Assembly (NCBI RefSeq): GCF_003086295.3
Contig: NC_092048.1
Location: 91,120,626-91,184,625, forward strand
Length of the DNA stretch: 64,000 nt
Origin: Arachis hypogaea
Taxonomy: Eukaryota; Streptophyta; Magnoliopsida; Fabales; Fabaceae
Direction: 5' to 3'
The position numbers and the translations under genes were made by a program. Position 1 is the first letter of the stretch. The number at the start of each line of letters is the position of its first letter. The notes under the pieces are model-generated. The model made no database searches. It worked only from the letters and a program-made list of their open reading frames with translations, and had not been told where the DNA came from. Shown here one piece after another: positions 55,419 through 64,000 of this stretch.

Positions 55419-55864
55419 AGCTTGAGGTTCTTTTTAGTATTCTTTTGAGGTGAGAAACCAGATTTGGAATGGGGTTGCTGAATCATTGATAGTTGATATT
55501 TATAAGTGTTTGCGCAACAAGTAGATACTTCTCAACAGCTAGTTTTGCAACGGATACTTAACGGCTAGTTTTTTCTTATCTAAGTTTAAAATAGTTAGTT
55601 TTGCAACGGCTACTTAACGGCTAGTTTTTTCTTGTCTAAATTTAAAATGGCTAGTTTTGCAACGGTCACTTTCATAAACAATAACGGCACAATAATATTG
55701 ACTAATTTAAAAAGTTACATCAGAAATGAATAAAACAAAGTACATCACATACCAGTAACACGCAATAAAAATAAAAACATTCTACTTAACTCTACAAATA
55801 CAAGGAACCATTAAGTAAACCACTTATTGATTATTTTCTCACATGCAATCTCATGAAGAGCTTG

Positions 55865-57212
55865 TCATTTTTCACTCATTGTAGACGTGTCAGCATTAAG
55901 TATTTGCATATCCATTTCTCTTTCCCTTTTCTTAGTCATCCTTTCCATTTCCATTTCCTTTGCATTTATCTCCATTTCTTTAATATACCTCTGAGTTTGT
56001 AATTCTTGTTCTTTCATCGCCGCTTGAATCTGTAACTCCTTTTCTTTTATTGCCATCATCTTTTCTTTATGTTCCCTCTCCTCTTCTCTTTATTTTTCCT
56101 ATCCATTAGTTTATTTTCTCTAACATTCTTAATATCTTCCATGAGAGATAGTTTCTTCGAAACCGATGATTTCTTTTTGCTAAGATCTTCAGACATTTGT
56201 GCTTTTCCCTACCTTTTCTCTTGCTCTTCTTTGATCCTTGTGGGTGAACGGGAGAGTCCACACCGGTTTTTTCAGTCAACGGTGTTTCTGGATTTGATGA
56301 TGATGAGTATGCTCCAGTTGCACTAACCTAGGTTCTCTTTGAGCCTCCACTATGTGTAGGCAGTTGGCTTCTCCATTTTTGCTCCAAACGAAGCATATTC
56401 CAATGCCTCTCAAAAGTGAAATTTTGACCATAATTTGTGGAATAAAGTTTATAAGCCAACTCCTTTATATCATCAGCATTCGAACCACTCATTTTGTTTC
56501 GACTAGCTTGATCGTAGCAACCAGCAAGCTGTGCAACTGCCTTGTTGATCTTATACCATCATTTCTTACATGCAACTGTCCCCCTTTTTATCTCAGAGCT
56601 GTATTCCATACAATAACTGTGAATTCAACTCCAAAATGTTTTTCTCTTTTGGTCGGTACCAACTATAGGGTTAGTTGAAACATTCAACCATGCACTGATC
56701 AACATCTCATCCTCTTTCCATTGCTAGTGTTGAATACTATCTTGCCTACAATTTTCAATGTCATCTTCATTGATTTTAATAGCATCTAATCCACGAGGAT
56801 TGGCAAAATCTGAATATTGCGAATTTGGACTAGATTGTACTGGAGTCGGAGGAGATGGATCAGAAGAGTCACCAACACCAGATGAGCTATGTCTTGATGC
56901 ACTGAATTGAGTTGAAAACAGCAAGGATATTGGAGTAATATTTCTGATAGAGTGGTTAAATATGGATGAAAATAAAAAATGTGGTATTTGTGAATTTTGA
57001 TTTTGTGGTTGGAATATAGGAAATTGATTATTATAAGGAGTTTGAAAATTGAAATTAGGAAGATTTTCTGGATTTGGATTTTGAAATGTATTTAGTAGAG
57101 TGAAGTTTTGATTTGGAATTTGAGAGTTTGAGGTTTGAGATTGTTGGGTATTTGGAGTTTGAGAAAAATTTTGTAAATAATTGAAAAAAGAGTTGAGTTG
57201 GTTTGGATCCAT
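55865..57212 (-). pseudogene. Harbinger Myb/SANT-like accessory ORF, decayed
   Basis: MDPNQLNSFFNYLQNF start at 57212, a Gln/Asn/Pro-rich N terminus (to about residue 80), then a trihelix-like DNA-binding segment (WKEDEMLISAWLNVSTNP, CKKWWYKINKAVAQLAGCYD) and a basic, coiled-coil C terminus (MKEQELQTQRYIKEMEINAK). At least three in-frame stops (56724, about 56620, about 56325). It precedes the transposase in the same orientation, as usual for the ORF1-ORF2 pair. Confidence 0.8.
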
Positions 57213-57854
57213 TTTTTCGAACAAAAAATAATATCAGCAGAACTTTGATTTCGTAAACTTGGAAGAAGATGAAGAAGAGTAGAAGAAAGTATGAGAATAG
57301 AAGTGTATGTAAGTAGTATATATAGAGTAATAAAATATTAATTTATAAACAATAACGGTAACATAGTAACGGCTAGTTTCCAACGGCTAATTTTGCAACG
57401 GCTAATTTTTTAATGTGGCTAGCATTTTAAATTTCATAAATAAAAATAAACAATCCAACAAAAAATTAAATTTATTATTTTATGTAAACAAATTTAATTA
57501 ATTATAATTTAATATAACAACATAAATAATATTTAATATTATTTTAATATAATTATTTATATTAATTATTATTTAAATAATTAATATGCATTATTAATAT
57601 AAATTATTACTTAAATAAAAGAATAATGATTTAATATAATTAATTATTATAATTATTTAAATAATTATTTTTATTCTTTTTATTAGTCATAGTAAAAAAT
57701 TTGTTGAAAGAGCCAAGTCCCTCTTTAGAGGGACTTACTTTCTCGATCGAAGAGAAAGAACTCCTTCTCATTTCACTCCAATGCATGGTTCCTTTCTTTT
57801 CCAGACACATATAGTGACAGGGACTCCAAAATATAACCGTTGGAGTTGCTCTTA

Positions 57855-58099
57855 AGCACTTACATTATATCTAATATATGGTGGATACTATCATAAATAT
57901 TTTACAATTGTCTTCATGTAAAGATGTATCTTTTTTATCATTAGATGATGAATTGTAAGGTTTGATTTGATAGCTATAAAAGTGTTATCTTTTTTTAAAG
58001 TGTAGTAAAACAAGCAAAGTACACTTTTAATACAAGGCCCTTCATAAAAAGATATTTTTAATATTTTTATTCGAGTAAGTATCCTAAAATATTTGTGGC
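57855..58099. other. AT-rich host sequence, no gene
   Basis: Between the Harbinger element and the broken end of E. No supportable feature. Confidence 0.6.
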
Positions 58100-58293
58100 T
58101 ATTATGTAGTGTGGCAGGATTACTCATTCAAGGAAGTAGGATCCATTGTGAGCTCCTCAGTTTCTTTTGCAAGAGTATCACTGAAATTTTTACCAGATTT
58201 ATAGAGTCTAGCTTATTGCAACCGCCGTCTCAAGGTCCTCTCAAGTTCAGGATCAAAATCTATAAGAGGTTCCTTGTTCTTGTTCCTTCTCAT
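58100..58293 (-). pseudogene. Element E gag N-terminal fragment
   Basis: MRRNKNKEPLIDFDPELER start at 58293 parallels the D gag start. A TAA follows RRRLQ, and the homology ends near 58100. Confidence 0.8.
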
Positions 58294-58638
58294 AAACAAA
58301 TAGAAAAAAAAAAAACAGATGAAAATCTCTACGTCAGAGTGCAGAAAATTTTCAGTGAGGTAACCTGTGTAAAAAAAATAAAATAGAACAACTAAATAAT
58401 TAAAGCAAAAAAATTTCGAAAATTATAAATAAAATTAGAGTGCAAATTTTGAATTTTATATAAAAAATGAACATGAAAATTAAAATAAAAATAACTAGGT
58501 AACACCAAACTTAATTTCAGAAATTAAGAAAAAATAGTAGCAATAAATTTCGAAAATTAAAGGGCAAAATTAAATAAAATTAAAGCTAAAACGCCTAATC
58601 TAAGCAATCAAACAACTAATAGTTGTCAATCACATAAA
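58294..58638 (-). other. Element E leader
   Basis: T-rich, homologous to the D leader, with AAGTTTGGTGTT (58512-58501 on minus) and an acceptor-like TTTTTACACAG before GTTACCTCAC. Confidence 0.7.
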
Positions 58639-58656
58639 TCTCCGGCAACGGCGCCA
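58639..58656 (-). promoter_or_regulatory. Element E primer binding site (tRNA-Asp)
   Basis: TGGCGCCGTTGCCGGAGA on minus, one mismatch to tRNA-Asp, following the LTR end GCACCA by six bases. Confidence 0.88.
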
Positions 58657-59503
58657 AAAACTTGGTGCGGAATTTGAAGTCCACAAACTAACCGGCAAGT
58701 GCACTAGGTCGTACCAAGTAATACCTCAGGTGAGCGAGGGTCGATCCCACGAGGATTGATGGATCAAGCAACAATGGTTGGGTGATTTACTCAGTTAGAC
58801 AAACTGAAAATAATGTTGAGATTTCAATAGAATTAAACAGTAAAATTCAGAGAATTAATAAAGCAAGCAGTAAATTAGTGTGAAGATTATATGAGAAAAC
58901 AGTTAAGGTTTCAGAGATGTTAATTTTCCGGATTAACTTCTCTTACCAAATATTTTAATCATGCAAGATTCAATTCATGGCAAACTATATGTGACTAAAC
59001 CCTAATTCCTTAGACCTTTTTAGTCTCCTCTAACCTTCATCAACTGCAAATTCCTTGGTCACTTGATTCCGATTAGAGGGTTAAGTTCAAAACTAGTTTA
59101 TGTGCCATAGAAACCCTAATTATCCAAATATAAGAGGATTATATGTCACGTATCCCGTTAAGTCCAGATAATTAGTGATTTAAGAGAAATTATTTTCAAG
59201 TTGTTGTTCAAGTAAATTGCTTTTCCAAGGTCTACAAGAACTCAAATAGAACAAGGGTCATACTTCCGTTCTACCCAGATTCATAAGATGAAGAACAAAA
59301 ACAAATTCTTGAAATTGAAATTAAAACAGTAATTAAAATAGAAGAGTAATAGTATCAATTCATAAAATAAACAGAGCTCCTAACCTTAACAATGGAGGTT
59401 TAGTTGCTCATGGTTCAGAGAGAAAACCAGGATTCTGAAAAACAGTAAAGTGCGGAATAAGGTCCGAGAGAAGAGAAGAGCCCGATGGGCTGATTCTTTT
59501 TCC

Positions 59504-59512
59504 CTTTTATAT
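59504..59512 (-). promoter_or_regulatory. Element E LTR TATA box
   Basis: ATATAAAAG on minus, followed by GGAAAAAG; the same place as the D TATA. Confidence 0.5.
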
Positions 59513-59667
59513 CTAACCCTAATTAATGTAAAATATATTTTCTAAAACTAAACAATATATATTCCTATTTATAATTAAAATAAAAGTTTTAATCAAAAAT
59601 AAATTAAAACATTCGTCCCATTGCTTGATGGCTAATGCAGCGAGTATATGGAGGCCTTTTTACTCAT

Positions 59668-59783
59668 GGCGCCTAACTTCAGGATTCTGAAGTTAGGCGC
59701 TGCCCTGGCAGCACGCAATTGAAGCGCAAGTCCTTCTTCCGGCGCCTAACTTGGGAAAAACCAAGTTAGGTGCCAGTATGGCC
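59668..59783 (-). repeat. Element E LTR palindromes (GGCGCCTAACTT type)
   Basis: Two long hairpins: GCGCCTAACTTCAG with a GATT loop (14-bp perfect stem) and GGCGCCTAACTTGG with a GAAAAA loop. Placed about 340-450 bp into the LTR, like the ACGCG blocks of A, C and D. Confidence 0.88.
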
Positions 59784-60118
59784 GTGCATGTTGGAGAAGA
59801 AGTGTATACTATTATACATCGTTGGAAAGCTCCGAAAGTTAGATTTCCAAAGCCACTTGAATCACGTCAATTGGACTTCTGTAGCTCAAGTTATTTCCAT
59901 TAGAGTGCAAGGAGGTCAGGGTTGATAACATCATTCACTTTCTTCACTTCTTCTATAAAACTCTGTCAAATCCATCCGAATGCTATCTGAAATAAACAAA
60001 TTTGTACACAACTCAAAGTAGCATTTATAGTAGTTAAAAAGTAATTAAATCTTGATTAAACTTAACAATTCAAATACAAATTCACTAGGAAAAGATAGGA
60101 AAGATGCTCACGCATCAC

Positions 60119-60154
60119 AACACCAAACTTGAATTGTTGCTTGTCCTCAAGCAA
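60119..60154 (-). promoter_or_regulatory. Element E terminal module at the polypurine-tract position
   Basis: On minus: hairpin TTGCTTGAGGACAAGCAA then AAGTTTGGTGTTG abutting the LTR. Same as D. Confidence 0.65.
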
Positions 60155-61208
60155 CCAAAACTATTGCAAACTTAGGATGTGAATTTGCATGAGAAGTGAG
60201 TACTTAAGTAAGTTCCTTTCTCTTCTTAAAGTGGAGTTTATACACTGCAATTCTGAATAGTTTTGGCATCTCACTATCCTTTGAATCAGAGGAATGTCAC
60301 TGTCATTTGGAATTAGAATCTGGATAATATTATGAATTATCTGGCCTTTTTACCTTAGGTTAATCCTTAAAGACAGCAAATTTTCTTTCATTCTCTTTTC
60401 CTTGGTGCTTTTTGCCTTGAGCCTAGCTGTGACTTTAAATGCTTTGTCTTAAGCTTTACTTGACACAAAAACACTACAAGCACTTAACTGGGAAACTCTC
60501 TTTTAGTTCTGATTTTTCTTTCAGTTACTCCCAGACAGTGGTGCTCAAAGCCTTTGGCATACTCTGTTAAATGCACTTGGTCTCGACTCTTAGTGCTTTG
60601 TTTCAAGGATTACTTGATACATTTACACTACAAGCATATGACTAGGAAAACAACTCTTTGAGCTTTTAATCATATTTGACCTTCCTAGTTATTGATACTC
60701 AGAGCCTTGGACCTTGCTTTTCTTTATTTTCTTTTGCTGTTTCTTTTGCTTCAAGGATTAAGCTTTTGTTTATTTCAGAGAATTCATAATATTCCTATAA
60801 ATTCCTGTTCCTCATGCACCAACATCCTTTGATTCAAATTCAAATATGCACTGTTCATATCATGCATTCAGAATCACAGATAATACCACAACATCTTAAG
60901 TAAATAAGATTCTTCTTTAATATAAACTCAATTTCTCATGTAATACATCACTTGCTTTTTTTTTCTTTTTAGATTCAAGCTCAGTGAGCGGTACATGAGA
61001 CACCTCTTTAAAAACTAAAAATAGATAACAGAATTAAAAATAGCAAAATTAAACTAGAACCTAGGAATTGAAATTACTAAAGATCATGCAGACACTCAAA
61101 CAAAATAGCAGAAAATAGAAAAATAACATAATAACAGCGAAAGGAAATAGGAAGTGAAAAAGGGACTAAACCACCTCAGTCTCCATGGTAGGGATCTCTC
61201 TCCTTAGG
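60155..61208 (-). other. Element E 3' untranslated stretch
   Basis: About 1 kb between the env-position ORF and the terminal module. Resembles 33130-34219 of D (the GTGCTTGTGGCATGAAGGTG-type stretch recurs). No gene. Confidence 0.6.
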
Positions 61209-62363
61209 CTACGGTCCATATGGTCCTCTCAGACGCCCAAAGTCATGTCTCAGCTGAAAGAGCTCACGGCACTGAGTCTCTTGCTCCACTGCTAACTGAT
61301 GGAGGAGAGCATTCTGACTATCCTGTGCTACCCGCATCTGCTCCATGGATGAATTGAGCTACTGCCAGTGGCTATTCTCTGTGATTCTCATCTGCTCAAT
61401 AGAGGAAGCAAGCTGTTGCCAGTACTCTTGAGGCGGAAAGAAATGTCCCTAAGGTAATGGAGGATAGTCCTATTGAGCTTCCTCCTCAACTTGATCTTCT
61501 CAGGGGACCCTGTGATTTTCCGTAAGATGCTCCATAGTCTTATTAGTAATTGGCCTCTCAACAGGAATATGAAAGTCATTATCCACCTTTACCTTTGTTG
61601 CTTCACATAGGCGGTAAATCAGATGTGGAAAACCAAGCCTAGCCTTCTTATGAGGATTGGAGGCAATGTTATATATCTGTTGTGGAATAATGTCCTCTAC
61701 CTCCACCACCTCTCCCTTCATGATGTAGTGAATCATGATATCCCGGTCCATAGTGCATTCGGATCGGTTGCTAGTTAGCATGATGGGCCTTCGGATGAAG
61801 TCTAACCATCCCCTAGCTACAGGAAGAATATCAGTGCTCTTCAGTTGGTTCGGCTTTCCTTCTGCACCTATTCTCCACTGAGAACCCGGAATGCATATAT
61901 CTTCAAGTACTTGGTCCAATTCCTAATCTATGTGCAACCTTTCACTGTAGAAATCAGCTGTATGATCTGGAGGTGGCAGATGGAGGGCCTGTCAGATTCT
62001 TCTTGGACTGAAATCAACGATCTTTCCCCTCACATAGCTTTGATAGTTCTTTTTATTGACTCCATCAATATCCTTGTAAGTGACCCAGAGATTGCCATAG
62101 AATTCTTGGACCATCAATTGTCCAACCTTAGTGTGCGGGTTGCACAGAAATTGCCACCATCGCCTCTGAATCTGAAATTCAATTTTCGGATATTCATCCA
62201 GCTGAAGCGCAAATTTCACTTCCAGAATTACAACCCTCTTGTAAGTGACCTCATAAAAGTGTTCCTCATGTAGATTGGAGTGAAACCTCTGTGCATTATA
62301 AGAACTGGTGGCTGGCTCTTTACCTTTCCTCTTTCTTGAAGACTCAATAGTTTTTGGTGCCAT
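61209..62363 (-). pseudogene. Element E env-position ORF (Athila ORF, putative plant transposon protein domain)
   Basis: From ATG 62363 one frame runs about 384 codons: MAPKTIESSRKRKGKEPATS, FHSNLHEEHFYEVTYKRVV, FQIQRRWWQFLCNPHTKVGQ, then after stops WLDFIRRPIMLTSNRSECTM and PQQIYNIASNPHKKARLGFP, ending in a Gln/Glu-rich coil. At least five in-frame stops. I recognise the family as the uncharacterised third ORF common in Athila/Calypso-type elements, at the env position. I see no signal peptide or membrane segment in the frame from 62363, so an envelope role is not supported here. Confidence 0.75.
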
Positions 62364-62397
62364 TAAAGTGAACAAAAAAATCACAAGCGAAGCGACA

Positions 62398-62430
62398 ATA
62401 CCAAACTTAAAATTTTGCTCGTACTCGAGA
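62398..62430 (-). promoter_or_regulatory. Internal polypurine-like module of element E
   Basis: On minus ACGAGCAAAATTTTAAGTTTGGTATTG, 35 bp upstream of the env-position ATG. Homologous to the D internal module, including the following CGCTTCGCTTG / CGCTGCGCTTA. Confidence 0.6.
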
Positions 62431-63007
62431 AAAATAAAAAATAACAAAGAGGAAAATAGAGGTAAGAGGATAGACCAATTTGAAATAAATTAAAAATAAA
62501 ATTTTGTTTTTCTTTTATTTTTTTGAAAACTGAATAAATAAATAAACAAATAAGCAAGGCGTATAGAGTGGAGGGGGGTGGGGCAACGAAACAAGGGGGA
62601 AGGCTTAGGTGAAGGTTGGTATGAGTGATTTGTTGTGGGTTAAGAGGAGGGGGCTAATGCGAGTGTGTATGTCTGGAAGAGATGGGGGCAGAGATATAGT
62701 GGAGTGATGGGGTTAATTATTGTTGGGTGTGGGTAGAAGGGGGTGGAGGTGTATATATATATAGTGCGAGAGGGAGGGTTTGTCATGGGTTGGAGGGGTG
62801 TGGTTATGAGGAAGGAAAGAAAGAAAGGGGAAGCAGGGTGGGACTGGGGTCTTCGATCAATGGGATTTGGGAATGGGGAGGAATATCTGGGAATGAGGGG
62901 GTATATCTGGGAATTAAATGAAAGTTTTGGAATGGAGTGGGGACCAAATCAAAGGGATTTGGTTCAGGAATCATGTGATTTGGTTTTGAATAAGGCAAAA
63001 TTTTGTA
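62431..63007 (-). other. Element E spacer between the array and the module
   Basis: C/T-rich on minus with TC and TA runs (62752-62762). The short frames seen are low complexity; no gene. Confidence 0.55.
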
Positions 63008-63009
63008 GC

Positions 63010-63424
63010 TGGCGCCTAACTTGATGAAAGCGGCACCTAACTTTGCTTTTGAACCCATGATGGCACCTAACTTTGGAATGGGGAAGTTAGGCGCCGACCT
63101 CCCTGTGAGCTTAAAACTCCCTCGCGCCTAACTTGGTACACCCCAAGTTAAGCGCCATCTCTCTTTTTTTTTTTGCACCTAACTTCACAAAAGTGAAGTT
63201 AGGTGCAAGGATGGCAGTGGAAATTGTGCGTGGAGCCTTCTTGGTAGCACCTAACTTCATGGAGCCAAGTTAGGCGCCACCCACTCAGTGGAAAATGTCC
63301 AATTGCACGCACAATTGGCGCCTAACTTCACAAATGTGAAGTTAGGCGCCACCCCTCCAAAGGCTTTCTTCAAAATTGATCTTCATGTGGCGCCTAACTT
63401 CAGAAAGTGAAGTTAGGCACCACC
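63010..63424 (-). repeat. Element E internal palindrome array
   Basis: Six or seven hairpins of the type GGCGCCTAACTTCAC ... GTGAAGTTAGGCGCC, some decayed to GCACCTAAC, spaced 40-80 bp. Same motif as E's LTR. Confidence 0.9.
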
Positions 63425-63593
63425 CTGTCTGCATCAAACTCCTCCAGGGTGTCCGAAACTCCGTCTGATCGCACCTGTTTCTGATCTAATCACTCTACAT
63501 GATCCAGATACACATAAAACAAAGGAAAAACAGTAGAAACTCAAATAAAACTAATGAAAACAAAGCATAAATCAAACTTAAGGATACAAAATA

Positions 63594-63609
63594 TCAGGTT
63601 GCCTCCCGA
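63594..63609 (-). other. Post-pol stem-loop TCGGG-AGGCAA-CCTGA
   Basis: In the context AAGAAGCGCTTG on minus; one G-U pair relative to D. Confidence 0.6.
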
Positions 63610-63639
63610 CAAGCGCTTCTTTACCGTCACTAGCTTGAC

Positions 63640-64000
63640 AGATAGTTTTGCTAAGTTAGCAGATGGGTGGACCTCTGGCGATCAATTTCGCCTCCAAGAT
63701 AGTACTTCAACCTTTGACCATTCACTATAAATCTTCTATCAGAATTATCTTCCTAAATTTCTACATGGCCATATGGTAATGCTCTAGTTACCACAAATGG
63801 TCCTGACTACTGGGATTTCAGCTTCCCGGGAAAGAGTTTGAGCCTTGAATTGAACAATAGCACCTTCTGACCTAGCTCAAAAACTCTTATGGCAATCTTC
63901 TTTTCATGCCATATCTTGGTTCTCTCTTTATAGAGATTGGCATTCTCATATGCAGAATATCTGAATTCATCAAGCTCATCCAGTTGAAGCATCCGATTTA
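63640..64000 (-). pseudogene. Element E integrase C-terminal part
   Basis: [20 protein letters not shown] and [15 protein letters not shown] match the D integrase end, then a TAG where Trp is usual and a degenerate tail ([13 protein letters not shown]). It continues past the right edge. Confidence 0.85.

Larger units (their letters stand above)
53922..57851 (-). mobile_element. PIF/Harbinger transposon with two ORFs
   Basis: Imperfect inverted ends GACCATCTCTAGTAGAG (left) and GAGCAACTCCAACGG (right, minus), flanked by TTA (53919-53921, 57852-57854), the 3-bp duplication typical of the superfamily. It encodes a DDE nuclease-type transposase and a Myb/trihelix-like accessory protein on the same strand, the standard pair. 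Both are broken. Confidence 0.82.
58663..60117 (-). repeat. Element E LTR (1455 bp)
   Basis: Minus start TGATGCGTGAGCATC, end CCGCACCA. Related to the D LTR over its first part and its last about 800 bp. Confidence 0.88.
58100..64000 (-). mobile_element. Element E: Athila-like remnant with internal-LTR-internal structure
   Basis: Read on minus from the right edge: integrase C terminus, post-pol stem-loop, palindrome array, polypurine-like module, env-position ORF, terminal module, LTR (60117-58663), primer site, leader, first about 60 codons of gag, then a break near 58100. So one LTR joins the 3' part of one copy to the 5' part of the next. Homologous to D in every part but with a different palindrome sequence. 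Confidence 0.85.

Noticed and set aside
61209..62363. Retroviral envelope protein in element E
   Set aside because: The ORF is at the env position, but I see no signal peptide, membrane segment or fusion motif in the frame from its ATG; the family is an uncharacterised Athila ORF.

Overview
This is plant nuclear DNA, almost certainly from a legume and most probably Arachis (peanut or a wild relative). The pointers are chloroplast-type ALA dehydratase exons, plant LTR retrotransposons primed by tRNA-Asp and tRNA-Met, and LTR families starting TGATAAACCCC or TGATGCGTGAGC that I associate with Arachis from memory. There is no bacterial, phage or CRISPR content. Only about 2 kb is ordinary host coding sequence; the rest is a pile of nested transposable elements, several with intact target-site duplications (TSDs).

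Host genes: (1) the 5' part of an ALA dehydratase gene (HEMB, minus, 1-583) running off the left edge; (2) an intact, intronless 518-codon ectonucleotide pyrophosphatase/phosphodiesterase (minus, 40846-42402); (3) one orphan C-terminal exon of a secretory phospholipase A2 (minus, 46546-46736).

Left half (2077-37372): a Ty1/copia element (2498-37372) is split between its RT and RNase H regions by a Ty3/gypsy-type non-autonomous element A (3111-35885). The 3' LTR of A was hit twice: by chromovirus B (10362-about 24495, tRNA-Met primer site, 3.6 kb LTRs) and by Athila-like element D (25220-35659, TSD CAACC). Element B itself holds two solo LTRs of a further family in opposite orientations (14582-16025 plus; 16582-18037 minus). 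This gives four insertion levels.

Right half: a 1.3 kb Mutator-like element with long inverted ends (38005-39278) lies in a diverged host duplication. A 3.5 kb hAT-like element (42669-46169, perfect 8-bp TSD) sits 267 bp upstream of the phosphodiesterase start codon and contains a short non-autonomous LTR element F (43854-46040, TSD ATTTT). A 6.5 kb Mutator element (47054-53590, perfect 9-bp TSD) carries a decayed MuDR transposase plus a plant-mobile-domain gene. A PIF/Harbinger element (53922-57851) carries transposase and Myb-like ORFs. A minus-strand Athila-like remnant E (58100-64000) has the odd order integrase end, env-position ORF, LTR, gag start.

The most interesting signal is shared architecture among the tRNA-Asp-primed families A, D and E. 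After the last coding frame each has a GGGAG-type stem-loop, then an array of family-specific GC-rich palindromes (related palindromes also sit at a similar place in each LTR), then a polypurine-tract-like module, then the env-position region, then a second copy of that module abutting the 3' LTR. The palindrome sequence differs by family while its position is kept.
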